A DNA stretch of 64,000 bases from Atherinomorus stipes (lineage: Eukaryota; Chordata; Actinopteri; Atheriniformes; Atherinidae). Positions 1-11,430 of the stretch are shown here, in pieces. The notes beneath the pieces were generated by a model. The model searched no databases, was not told the origin of the DNA, and was given only the letters and a program-made list of their open reading frames with translations. Position numbers and translations under genes: made by a program. How positions within the stretch are numbered: the stretch's first letter is position 1; the number at the start of each line of letters is the position of its first letter. Location: contig JALJCO010007852.1 in the NCBI GenBank assembly GCA_023101725.1, positions 186,001 through 250,000 of the forward strand, given 5' to 3'.

Positions 1-1222
1 TCAAAATATTCAAATTTTTTATTTTTTTAATGTATGTTTGGGGTTTATTGAGTTGTTTCCAAAGCAGGAACTTTGTTTTTGCAAAATGAACCACAAGAAG
101 TAAGTTTTTGCTTCTTTTTTTTTCCATTGTGTAAACAATCATGACCGAGCAGTTCAGGAGATTTCCCCACATCCTGGCTTTGAAATGAGTGTTCACAGAG
201 CTACAGCAGCATTTAGAATTTGGACAAGATGTCCTGAACGGCCCATTTTTCACATGTTTTATTAAGGTTTAAATCTGTAAATTAGGGTTTGAAGGGTTAA
301 TGAATGAATTCCATATTTGTGTAATCGACATAGACCCGGGCCTTTCATTTGAACAGGCTTATGTTACAGAAAGCTTTTATTTGTGATTGAGTGAAATAGC
401 TGAAACTCAAGATCTGATCTTTTCACCCAGCATTGCTTCATCTCTTATGCAGTAATGCTGCTGGAAATCTTACCGGCCACAAGTTATATTGATAAAGATC
501 AAGATTCCCTGAGTGTCTGCTTTGAATTGATTGCTGGACATATACAGGTACGTGCATGATGAGACGGTTAAATGTGCCTTCATGTTCTCCTGCATCCCAG
601 AAACCCGAGTGTCCTGTGATTTTTCTTGTTCTTGTATAGACGTGTCAAAGCCTTTTTGTTCACTACATAGGACAGGTCCCAACGTTTCCTCTGAATGTTA
701 TTTAAAAAAAATCATCAAATCCATCACAGTTTATCGCAATATGTCATAGACCGAGCAGAAAGAAACAATTTGGAGAAGGGTAGTGATTTCACACTGGAGT
801 TGTTTTTATTTCATGTGCAGAAAACTGAACTCTCCATGATGAGTTGCACTGATGTCAGGTCCTCGTGAAGCTCGTCAAAGACAGCGCTCTGCATGAGGAA
901 GACGTGTTTTACATCCGTAGAGAAATGAAACTGTAAAGGACTTACAGCAGCGCACTTGTTAAAATGGGCTGAAATTTGTTGCTGATTTAATGTCGCTGCC
1001 ACTGTTTTTACAACTTTTCATTCTGCTGGGAAAGTGTGTTTATATGAAGATATTTGTTTGTGAGGTAAGATGTATACTTTCAGTCCCTGTTGATGTTCGT
1101 GTAAATAGAGAAAAATGGTGTCTGAGTTAAGGTTGTGGGTATGAAATGTGTCTTTAACAGTGTTTCAAGTAAAAATAAAACAAGAAAATGAGAAAAAGAT
1201 GACTGTTTTGAAGTTTTTACAC
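1..1222. other. Unassigned AT-rich DNA, no gene seen
   Basis: No frame in this stretch shows a recognisable domain, and the open frames are under 75 codons and overlap on both strands. I see no terminal repeats. It ends at the TTAA that opens the first DNA transposon. It could be intron or intergenic DNA. Confidence 0.5.
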
Positions 1223-1403
1223 TTAAAGGAGCTGTACCTGATTTTGCACATTTTTGAACCATGAGCGTGGTGAACAGAGCAGTTTGAACTGTAAGCCCCG
1301 CCCCTAACTGCTTCTCCCAGTGAGAAACAAGTGCCCCCGCCTGCGGCTTACAGGAGTCAGATAGTCGGCGGTGTTGGACATCCGAAGGGTGTGGACAGTT
1401 AGT

Positions 1404-1426
1404 GGGGTTAGGGTTAGGGCTTAGGG
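1404..1426 (+). repeat. Short telomere-like TTAGGG run
   Basis: Three near-consecutive TTAGGG-type units (GGGGTTAGGGTTAGGGCTTA) lie inside the W element. The run is too short to be a telomere remnant with any certainty. It may be chance or part of the inserted segment. Confidence 0.5.
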
Positions 1427-1445
1427 ACAGGGGGAAGGGTTAGAA

Positions 1446-1650
1446 CAGGGCTGTCCAATTTGGGGCCCGGGGGCCAAAGTCCGGGCAAGTGATTATTTTT
1501 GGCCCGCCGTCCGTTGTCTTTTTTTCTTTTCTTTTCTTTTTAACACTGCAACACACTGTGACACTGCAACATGAATTTTTACTTTTGGCCCGCGATCATC
1601 CCCCTTGAGTAATTTTCAGCCCTCCAATTTAAAAAAATTGGACACCTCTG
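1446..1650. mobile_element. hAT-type MITE nested in family W element
   Basis: The left end reads CAGGGCTGTCCAATTT and the right end is the inverse of CAGAGGTGTCCAATTT. The flanks are GGTTAGAA and AGTTAGAA, an 8-bp target duplication with one mismatch, as expected for hAT. At 205 bases it is non-coding. It entered the family W element and so is younger than it. Confidence 0.75.
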
Positions 1651-1684
1651 AGTTAGAATAAACAGTAATGTGGGCGGAGTCAGA

Positions 1685-1800
1685 CGCATTGTTGCCAATT
1701 TAGCGACTTTGTCGCTATATTCAGCAACTTTTTAGAACCCTCTTGTGACTTCTTTTCAAAAAAGTACCTAGCGACAAATCTAGCGACTTTTCCTGGTGAT
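1685..1800. repeat. GCGAC-rich interspersed repeat segment
   Basis: The words TAGCGACTTT, GTCGCTA and TAGCGACAAA recur on both strands within about 110 bases, giving short inverted repeats. The wording resembles an interspersed repeat common in fish, but ends and target duplication are not clear. Confidence 0.35.
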
Positions 1801-3011
1801 CGTGGAGACAGATAAAGTTTACATGGCTCCACCCGTTAATCGGGATGATGCCTTGTGGCACAACTGGGTCTTCTTTGCATCATGACTCAAATGTGTATGT
1901 CACCCCTTCAGTACCCTTGTAAATGTGCAATGTAGCATGTCAAGAATAAATATATGGAATGCCAGCTTATGGTACTGTGCATGTGTAAAATCAAATGTTC
2001 GGTCTGATAACGTTGTTTCATGACTTCTGGTGACTTTCGGGCCAGCCAGTAGCAATCTCTCTCCATGAGGACTTGGCAACAGTAGTTGGATGTCCAACTC
2101 TGCTTCATCCTCCAAGCCGCAGGCGGGACCTTCTCCTGAGAAACGCTCCTTCTCGTCTTTTTCTCTTCTCCCACTCGACATGCATGAAATAACGTGCACA
2201 TATCACACTCGTGCACAAAGAAACTCTCCAGAGAAAACTTGCTTTTTCCAGTGAATTTATTGTTCTGGTTGCAGTAAACGGCTGCGGATCAGCTAAAAGA
2301 CATTTTCTGTCACAAACCGGTAGTTTTCCGTACCTACAGTTATGTACACAGATGCACAAATATATGTGTTATGATGTTATAGGCGACATTACAATATGAC
2401 AACCAACCTGCCACTGAGTGGAAGTGATGTGAAGCTTCGTGGCGTCGCGGTGTAAATATCACTGTGTATTATATACGGAAGACCAGCAGAGGCAGCAGCA
2501 CCCGAGGACATATAACATGTTACTAAGAAGAAAGTTATTGAAAACATACCTGTCCAGGTGGACTTCCAGTCCACATTCAGTGCGAGGCGTCCAGCTGCTC
2601 TCTACCTTCAGTACAATCCACAGACATTTACACGAACTTTATTCCTTCTTTGGTCTCTCCTGCGTTTCAACTCTCTCCTCCTCAGTTTTGATGCTTTCAG
2701 GTTGTTTTGCTGTCGTAACAGTGACAGAAGTGTGATTTTGCGGTTCTGTTTACAAGTGCTGCCATGCACACACTAGGGGAGGCGCTCCTCATTAGGAAAC
2801 ACTGAGTGGCTGATAGGAAACCGGAACTTCTGTAGAATGAACCTCATTGGCAGAGAAAATCGTCACGACAGCGTTAGAAACCTAAACTAAAAAGGCCCAT
2901 AAGCAATCAATGAGTGATTTATTTCCATGAAATTACCTATTTTACCACATTTATACCGTGTAGAAAGCATTTTTTCTTAGAGAGATTAAAATAAAATTAG
3001 GTACAGGGCCT

Positions 3012-3300
3012 TTAAAGGACTAGTACACCCACAGAATGATGGCCCTTCATTTTCTACTCACCCTCATGCTGAGCAAGACTCTGGGGCATATTTTTTAATA
3101 TCTGAAATGCAGCCGGAGGTCCGTGGGGGGGGTTCATTTTCCCCCAACTTTCATATAATGGAGTTCACTGGCGACTGAACCAAAAAGGACCATAAAAGTT
3201 CACAAAAACTTGTCAATATTCCTCCATACTGCTCGTCTAATGTAATCCAAGTGTCCTGAGTGGGTAGCGTCCATAATTTACTGGAAATGACATCATTTAG
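3012..3300. mobile_element. Solo end of long-TIR TTAA element, family V copy a
   Basis: From the TTAA at 3012 the sequence follows the left terminal repeat of family V (complete copy at 12738-13589): the AGGACTAGTACACCC end, the CTCACCCTCATG block, TTTCATATAATGGAGTTC, and GTGTCCTGAGTGGGTAGC. It breaks off near 3300 with no right end. It shares its TTAA with the right end of the preceding family W element. Confidence 0.75.
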
Positions 3301-4890
3301 TAGATTTTATTCAATTCTTATTCCCTTGATCATTCTTGTGTTATTTGGTCTCAAGACATTTCACTACGAAATGAAGATTTTTGCTGTAATCAAGATGAAA
3401 GGTGTGTTGTGTCAGCGCCCTCTTTGCTGTTTCAGATACTTCATCAGTCCTAGTCGGGGCTCTGCAGCGGCCCGCCTCAGAGTCCTCCTGAGATTATATC
3501 AAATCTAAACTCTGTTTTCCAAACAGCAGAAACATTACATGACCTGCTGATAGCTCCACATCTTCCCTGCTTTTTCAAAACATCCTCCTTTCCCTGTTGT
3601 TCACCCTGAACAGCCCTGCAGCCTCCCTCCATCCCTCCGCCTGTCTTTGAAGCCATAATGGTGCATTCCTTTGTGTCTCTGAGTGACTTCCACCCAGGGT
3701 GGCTGCTGACGGTCAGTGCTTCTCCTCCTAATGACTGCCAGTGAAACCGGACAAACATAGCCCTCCTCATCCTCCCTGATCCCCCTCGCTGTGGGGGCGG
3801 AGGAGCCAAGAATGCCGAGCTGAAATTGACATGGCTTGTTGTCTCTGTGCTGCAATAAAAGCAAAAACTTTAGAAACACACACACAGCCGCATTTTATCA
3901 ATGAAAAAAGGTTATTAGTTAAAACTTGGTGCAGCAAATTTTCCAATCTGCAAAATCAAAACACGTTTTCTTTAATCTGGAGCTTTTTTCAAACAAACCA
4001 TATTTGCATGAGCAAACATTTCAGATAAGAAGCATAATTTACTTAGTGAGTCCTCATAATCTTTTAACCAAACTTAAGTTAAAAGAGGAAATTTTAGACA
4101 AAGAGAACTTGAAAGATCACATTACCCCATGTTGGCCAAATAATTAAATTAAGTTAAATTAAATTAAATTATTTTTACTACGACTAATACTGCTGCTACT
4201 ACAACCACTGCTGCTGCAGCCACTTTCTATTTAAAAAAAACAAATAGAAAATATTTTTTCACAGTTTTGGTAAATGAAAACTAAACCGTATTACTGACCT
4301 GAAATTAAACAATGAAAAACATATACAGAATATTATATTGTTTTTTTTAGTTTAACTTTTTAAATGATCTGTTTAATGAAATTATTTGCTTAATCAAATA
4401 CATAATACAGTTCGATCATTTAAAAACAAACTAAAATTTACTTATTTAAAATGTTAAAATTGATACTAATTTTACTATATAAATTATTACTTTCAATTAA
4501 TGATTTGAAATTGTTTTGTATGTAAATATTAAACACATTAGGGTTGCATAAAAAATTCATATTCAAACACACATTTTGATAATTTCATATTTGTTTTATT
4601 TTTTTTATGTTTTAATTATCTTAGAATGTTTTGGCCTCCTTTTCTTCCTGTATTTTATATTTTAATTTGATTTTTTTTTATTCTTTTGGTTTTTCATTTC
4701 AATCATTATTGACTCCAAAAACCAGCAGATTGATGATGATTACACATGTTTAGGGCCCTATATTTATCAAAACTGACCCATCATACACCATATACCCTGT
4801 TTACATGCTTCTGGTTTCCAATCTGCGAATGCTATTTTGTGTAGGTGGATTATTAAATCTGAATTAAATTAAATTAAATTAAATCAAATT
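3301..4890. other. Unassigned; pyrimidine-rich block then AT-rich DNA
   Basis: About 3540-3850 is relatively GC-rich, non-repetitive and pyrimidine-rich, with no convincing coding frame; it is a possible conserved non-coding segment. About 4140-4860 is strongly AT-rich with many AAATT words, and no gene is visible. Confidence 0.4.
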
Positions 4891-5017
4891 TAGTCAGTCA
4901 GTCATTTTCTGTATCGCTTATCCAGTTCAGGGTCACGGGGGCTGATGGAGCCTATCCCAGCTATTATAAGGCGAGAGGCGGGGTAAATTTAATTTAATTT
5001 AATTTAATTTAATTTAA
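4862..5017. repeat. Inverted (AAATT)n arms enclosing a SINE fragment
   Basis: An AATTAAATTAAATT array (4862-4890) and a TTTAATTTAATTTAAT array (about 4984-5017) are reverse complements and could pair as arms of about 30 bases around the SINE fragment at 4891-4986. Confidence 0.7.
4891..4986 (-). mobile_element. 3' fragment of tRNA-headed SINE (minus strand)
   Basis: This reads as the complement of the 3' end of the full SINE at 14108-14502: a (GTCA)n tail, the TTTTCTGTATCGCTTATCC block, then AGCCTATCCCAGCTATTATA. The tRNA-like head is missing, as in a 5'-truncated insertion. Confidence 0.85.
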
Positions 5018-6952
5018 CCAGCAGGCACAGGTGTATTTAGAAGATGCAACTTGGAAAAAGGAAACATCTGGAAGTAGTCTATCAGGTACGACTGAAATCT
5101 GTCTTATTATATTCCACACTGGGAATAAAAAAGAAAACAGCAGAAGATGGAGAAAGTTACTTATATTTGTACCTCCAGCGACGTCCATCTCAGAGTTCAC
5201 ACAGCAGGGCTGCTGCAGGAGACCTGAGGGATTCCACATGGTGAGCAGCACAAGTTAGAAACAGAAAGCCAGACATGATTTCGAACATGAAATATTTCTG
5301 ATGCCTTAAATGAGTCAGATACACCCCATAATGCATCTGACAGAAAGATAGCTGCTTTTGATTGTGGGAAGTAAACCAGTAACCTAAACTAACATGCTGA
5401 CTGCTACATAGTGATTCCCTTGTCTAGTATGTTGTAAGTCCCACTTATCTGACCCCTGCAGCCAGGCTGCAGGACTGGCTCCATTTTCCACCTTTTCCTT
5501 TGGAGAGGAAGAAGTTGTCAGTAACTTCTTGACAAGCAGCTTGACATCACAGAAAAATGTGGTGAAATGGTTCATAGTGCACTCATACCTGGATGTGATG
5601 ACAGTCAGAGTTCAGACGTGGTCGGGCTTTTCCAGCTGTGCTCCAGATGTGCAGACGCTGTAAGTTTGTAAAAAGTTTTATTCTCATCCTTGTAATACAA
5701 ATCCCATAAGAAGTCCCAAACACACTTATCATTCTCTATACAGCTGATGTGGTGATGTCTCTCACATCAGTGTGTTCTAACATAAAGAGAAGAAGAACTG
5801 TATACAGTAAAACTGAAGGACTCTTATCACATGTTTAGGGAAGATGGTGCTTACATGTTTTAATCTTCATACTCTACCATCATACTGATCCTTCTTTGGC
5901 ATCTGTAATCCCTTAAATCACAATGTTAAGTCTTTTAAATGTCAAAAACCAAACTTTGTATACAGATTTCTAAAAAATATTTCAAGATATGCACTTTGAA
6001 ATGCAAACTAATTGCAATTATAAACTCAAAGTTCCTCATCTCACAGGGGGAAAAGACGCTGAATATTACATATATTGCAGAATAAAAGATCTGTGATCAA
6101 CAATCAACACAAGGGCAGCTGTTCTTGCTGCTGGAATCAGCTAGCTGAAGCGTGGCTCTGTTTTTAAGCCCGGTACCTGAGTCCCATCTCCACCCATATT
6201 TCACACACTGGCTCTATTGAACAATTGCATCTGTAACATTTGTGGTCATCTTCTGTCAATAATTCAGAAAACACAAATTTATATTTCACTGCATTATTCA
6301 ATTTAACTGAATTTCATTTGTAAAAGGTACAAGAGCAACTAAAGAGCTTCACAGAGCTAAAAAGAACATGAAAAGACATAATTAAAACAGCTGAAGTGAA
6401 ACAATTAAAATAGATTGTATATTATAATTAAAGTAAATAATAAATAAAGCCAATAAGACAAATATTCAACTAGGTTTCCAACAACACTGTAAATGCAAAT
6501 AATGTTCTAATTAAAGATTAATTCGTACATTAAACTTAATTCATAAAAGTTTTTCAAATGTACTTATTCACATCAAGTTTTCTGTGCTTTCTACCTGCAT
6601 ACTTATCTAATCTAGTACTGTGCTGTTGGTTTTCTGGGTGTGTACAACTCCTGTACATTCCTGTTTCTGGTAAATGGGCTTATTAGCATATTTCCCAGGA
6701 TGCTTTGCAGCACCTTATGTTCTGTTCTGCACCATGAGTTAAATATTCATGTAATAATACAGATCGAAGTTGCCCGGGTTTACCTCCCTCCCGCGAGGCC
6801 GTGTGTACATCCTAACAAATTCGGAGTCGTGGTTTGCATTAATTATTACAATGTGTAGCTCTTGCTTTGTGAATATAATGTGCATTGCAGAGTATGCAGA
6901 GGAAAGTGTTATTACAATAGTATTAATAAGTGATTGTTGGTCCCCACATTGG
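5018..6952. other. Unassigned, no gene recognised
   Basis: All frames are short and none shows a known domain. Composition is AT-rich, especially 6250-6560. No terminal repeats or tandem arrays stand out. Confidence 0.45.
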
Positions 6953-6960
6953 ATATCCCC

Positions 6961-7399
6961 TAGGGGTGTAACAATACATCGATATGTACCGGTACATTGA
7001 TATGGATTGAAGTATCAATCTTAAATCGATCCAACAACCCAATATTGACCAAAAACTGATATCAAACCAACTTTTATTATGAAAATGGCTTTATTTTGAA
7101 GGTCCTCCTACACAAAATTTTCACAACAACATACATTTATACTGTAGTTGTGCAGTGGATAGATATGACACCGGGAGATTGTACTCAGTTTACAGTTATA
7201 TTAAGAAACAATAACTTTGTTTATTACTCGTAATATTGTTTCAAATAATTTTAGAATTGATCGGTAAATCCTAAATCAAATCGAAATTGTATTGTGATTC
7301 AATTTGAGATATTCACAGACATCAAATCTCCTATCCACTGTATCGATATATCGTATTACTGTATGATCAACGATACGATATTAGTGATTTACACCCCTA
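6961..7399. mobile_element. hAT-type MITE with TAGGGGTGTAA ends
   Basis: The left end is TAGGGGTGTAACAATAC and the right end is the inverse of TAGGGGTGTAAATCAC. The interior near both ends is rich in ATCGATAT words. The flanks ATATCCCC and ATACCCCC form an 8-bp target duplication with one mismatch. It is 439 bases long and non-coding. Fish hAT MITEs of this look are common. Confidence 0.8.
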
Positions 7400-7574
7400 A
7401 TACCCCCTACAATCAGTGTAATGTATGACAACTTAAATTAAAGAATGCCCACTTATTATGGCAGAATATATTAAGTTCTTGTTACTTCAAGTATTTAAGC
7501 TGCTACGGCTTGATTAGAATTTAACTATACTGAGTTATATTAAGTTGTCACAACTTTAAAAAAGTACAACTCAC

Positions 7575-8248
7575 TTAAAGGTTGAATATGGAATACGGAC
7601 AGAACAGCGACATCACGTGTGTCTAGGTTGTAGTTGCAACGGCAGAAAAACAACTCCAGCCGCTGGGATGCCAGACTCACTGCCGATACGCAAGTGACAA
7701 ACAGCCTGCAGCATGTCCAACAAGTAACGCAAAAGGAGTTTATAACTGACAGCTAACGTTAGCCATGTTAGCAAACAAGCTAGCTTACCGATCCAGCAGG
7801 AAAGTCGCCATTTCAGTGTTTTACTCCGTGGAAAACGTTTATGTGGGTCCATTTAGTGAAGTCTTCACCTAAATTTACTCCAGGTTTTGCTCTTCTCAGG
7901 TCACTCCTCCTCAGAAACAGATAACAATATCTCCAGGGCTCTGAAGCAGCTGCTTCACTGGTCGTCTCTACGGTTTTCCCCTGTACAAGCCTGACTATGA
8001 CCGAAATATTGTTTCCACACAGAGATCGTATATGGCAACCCGCAATGGCGGCGTGTATTGGCTTATAGACGTAAATAAAATGCCATTATCGAACCCGTAA
8101 AAAATTATTTTATAATTATTTTTAGGCTAAATATAATTTTTCTGGGAAATGTTGTACTTTCATTCTGTACACCCCCAAACGACCTGTGGAGGTATTATTT
8201 TTGAAAAAATATAGCTTTTAATAAAAATGTTCCATATTCAACCTTTAA
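7575..8248. mobile_element. TTAA-flanked DNA transposon, family Z
   Basis: The ends TTAAAGGTTGAATATGGAA and the inverse of the same block at 8230-8248 are near-perfect over about 19 bases and each includes a TTAA. It is 674 bases long and has no transposase. The target suggests the Kolobok/T2 or piggyBac groups. The TTAAAGGTT end departs slightly from the TTAAAGGRR form typical of T2 elements. Confidence 0.8.
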
Positions 8249-10483
8249 AGCAATCCTTACTGATGTTGCATTGTTGCATAATTTTTTAATAGGGTAAAAT
8301 GCTATGAATGAGGTAATGGAACTCTGAAATACAAGACAGACCCACCATTAATCAAAATAAAATATTCCAATCTCTAAATATTCAATGAAAAATCAAACCA
8401 ATCCTTGCAGTGGGGTGCATGCCTAGGAACCTCCCTGTCAGACCTTTGCTTCTGCATTGGGAGGTGGAGGGAATGGGGGTTGGGTTATTTGGACCCATTT
8501 TGGAGAGAGGTGGGACTGTTGATATTCAAATAATTTTGCTGTGCTTTCTGAATTGCAAGATCGGTAAGGGCTGTTTTAAATATACCAAATTCCCAATTTT
8601 CTCCACAATCAAGTCTGTTTACTTACAGATGCGTGCGTGAAAAAGTTCCCTGTTCTGCCGACTGCCAGCCACTTACCAGCAACTTGTCTGCTAATTCAAT
8701 CGCACAGAGAAACGCCTGTGTGCCCAGGGGAAATGATTTCAGAGCATAAATGAATGCCCGGAACAAGGACGTTTCCACACGCCAAGTTTGGACACCATGC
8801 GTGATGACATATTCGCGGGACAAATCGTTCAGCCAGTGATAGTGCAGTAATCGTGCACTATTACTGCACCACTTCTGGCAAAAAAAGGAGGAACTTTTTC
8901 ATGCCCAGATCTGTACTTTTCCCAAGCCAATCGGTTTCCTAAATATTTTCAAATAAACTTAACTTGTTAGATTTTACAGTGCAATCAGTAGCAATCAGGA
9001 CTGGGGTCATCACAGGGATGGCCAATGAAATTTCAGGGGATTTTAGCTTGTGACACATTTTAGAAAGATGCACAAAAACCCCTACAATCCTGTGAAATTG
9101 GGCTGGATAATTGTTTTAATGAGATGAGAAACTGAAGTGACAGAATGGAACTGTGGACTAAAACCTCCCCAGTTCTGCTTTACATTATCAGGGGTGGGCT
9201 TTGCAAAGATGATATTGTTCTAAACTGATGGAGGTTTAGAGCTACAGCTACATCACTGCAAAGAGATATTTATATTCAAGCCTGAAAGTTTTTTTTTTAA
9301 TTTGTACTATGTGCCATCTTCAGCTACTCTTCACCAGTAACACATGTACTGATTTTTACACATCTTAATCAATCTCACAAGTGTTTCTTTTACTATGACT
9401 TCAAAAGTAGTCAATAAGACAGTGTGGCTGCATTATGGGTATGCAATTTTCAAGCAGAGGCCGAAAGAAAAGGCACAGAGCTCAAAGGTAAATGAAATAA
9501 TCTGCCAGTCGGGTAAGATAATTCTCCTTGCTAAGGTTTCCTTAAATAGGAAAAAAATGGAGACTAGACAGAGAGAGAAAAAAAAAAAATCCAATTTCCG
9601 GCAGCACTGCTCGGCTGTGACCCGGGTCATCTCGTGCTAATCTTGAATCGTTAAACACGTTGTAAAACACTCATTTCTAGTCCCTCATTTAGTGAAAAAC
9701 CCTTCAAAACTAGTCTGGTAATGCTTCTTTTCAGTGTTGGTTCTTTCTCATTTTAAAAGTAAAATCTTAAAACAAAAAGATTTTTCTTAATTTGAGTCTT
9801 TTTTTGAAAGGCAGTGCCCCGTACTGAAGGACCAGCACCACGCAAAACCTGCCAACCACCCACATGCCTGAATGGATCTTGTTGAAGGCTTTTTTTTTTT
9901 TTTTTACAAGGGCCAGATTGATTAGGATGACATGAAAATTAAACATAATCTTCTAGCTATTGGATAAGCTGCTCTACCACCTGAGCTGCTGTCTCGGACC
10001 ATTAGTGCGCCTCTGTATTACCACTTCTTGAATTCCTGGTTCAGATCTCTTGGTTTAAGATCTTTAAGATCATTTAGCTCAAAATAAAAAAGCAACAACA
10101 CTGAAAAGAAGCATTACCGGGCTAGTTTAAAGGATTATTCACTTAATAATAAACTTGAAATGAATGTCTTTATTGTAAAACTTTTCACTGTAAAATTACA
10201 GTTAATTACTGGCAGCAGTTTTGCCAGTAAGATACTGCAAAAATTACAGTACCTCTTCAAGCTAATTGCCGCATGTCTAAAGTCTATATATTGTTTTTTT
10301 TTAATTACAAGAAACGTCTGTATAAACTGGTGCAGGAGGTCTTTAAACAAGTTTTTGCAGCTGAAATTGGGAGCGAAAGGCACAAAGTGATGTGAAACTG
10401 TCTTCCTGAGATAATTTAACTTAATATGCATGTAAAATAAACATTTTTAGGATTCAATTACCAAGTAAGAAATGAAGGACATA
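8249..10483. other. Unassigned; one tRNA-like A-box motif
   Basis: No coding region is recognised. At about 9970-10000, the minus strand reads CAGCTCAGGTGGTAGAGCAG, close to the D-arm/A-box of a tRNA or tRNA-derived SINE. I found no matching B box at the right spacing, so this is at most a decayed SINE head. The rest is AT-rich DNA with poly-T runs. Confidence 0.4.
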
Positions 10484-10884
10484 CACTGCAAAAACTCAAT
10501 ATCTCTCATTAGAATATCTCATCATGCTCAAAATAAGACAAAATAACCTAAAGAGAAACATTTCAGTGAGCTATAGGAACATGTTTAAAGACAAATGCAT
10601 CTTATTTCAAGCAATCTTATCAAGAAAATTCCCCTTGTTCCATTGGCAGAATTTATTATTATTATTATTACAAGCACAAATAAATAAATAAATAAATGAA
10701 ACTTATTTTAAGAGTGGCCATGATTTTTTTGCCAATGCAACAAGTGAAATTTGATTGATAATATTTCTTGAAAATCGATGCATTTGTCTTTTAAAAAAAA
10801 CAAGCAAAAGCTTCTTTATCTCACTGAAATATTTCTCTTTAGGTGACTTTGTCTTATATTGAATGTGATGAGATATCTTGACTA
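10484..10884. mobile_element. CACTA (EnSpm) MITE, family Y copy 1, right end lost
   Basis: It starts CACTGCAAAAACTC and contains the family Y inverted blocks: ATATCTCATCATGCTC near the left, its partner ATGTGATGAGATATCTTGAC near 10884, and paired AAGACAAATGCAT / ATGCATTTGTCTT. The expected right terminus (TTTTTGCAGTG) is absent; family X sequence follows at once. No ORF is present. Confidence 0.75.
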
Positions 10885-10887
10885 GAA

Positions 10888-11430
10888 GGTATCCCTGTAG
10901 GTACATTTTTAACAAATGTACTCTCAAAAGTATAATATTGGTCTTTATGAGGCCAGAAGTACCTATATACTATGAAAAAGGGTCCAAAGTAATTTAAAGT
11001 ACAAATGTGTACCATTTCAACACTAAGGGTACCTGCAGCATTGAAAAATGTGCATAGCTTGTACAATAACTATAAATAACAGTCCTTCTAAACAGTAGTA
11101 TAATTATAGTTGTTATATTATGATTTTCATAATAATCATAGTAACCATAGTAATAGTTATATGTATAATTATATATGTGTTTGGCCTAATATTTATATAA
11201 TAATTATTCATTTATTATTAGCATTTTTGATTGTTTTCATAATCTCTATTTTATTTAATTTTATTCATCATTTTTAATTGGTTGAATTGTACTTTATTCG
11301 CTCGTACAGCTTGATAAGGTACAAAAATGGACCAGGACTAAAGGTACAGAAATGTCTTTCAAAAAGGAACACCCCCAGCAACAAGCTTTGTACCCTTTTA
11401 AGTACAAACTGGTTCCTCTATTTTTGAGTG
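10888..11430. mobile_element. Family X element, left end lost (copy 2)
   Basis: It matches the family X element at 27793-29715 over its length, for example CTTTATGAGGCCAGAAGT, CTGCAGCATTGAAAAATGTG and TGTACCCTTTTAAGTAC, and ends TTTTTGAGTG. Its own left terminus (CACTCAAAAATAGAGG) is missing and family Y sequence stands there instead. No ORF is seen. Confidence 0.75.

Larger units (their letters stand above)
1223..3015. mobile_element. TTAA-flanked DNA transposon, family W copy 1
   Basis: The ends are inverted repeats: TTAAAGGAGCTGTACCTGAT on the left and the complement of a matching block (ATTAGGTACAGGGCCTTTAA) on the right, each with a TTAA. A second copy lies at 47038-47956 and matches along the right-hand ~830 bases (about 2180-3010 here). 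This copy is nearly twice as long because extra DNA, including a hAT MITE, sits at about 1310-2170. No transposase frame is visible, so it is non-autonomous. A TTAA target and TTAAAGG ends are the signature of the Kolobok/T2 group. piggyBac also uses TTAA but usually has different termini. Confidence 0.8.

Noticed and set aside
1404..1426. Telomere fusion point
   Set aside because: Three TTAGGG-like units within a transposon are too few to support a chromosome-fusion claim.
9970..10000. Possible tRNA gene on the minus strand
   Set aside because: Only an A-box-like motif is present; no B box or cloverleaf could be made.
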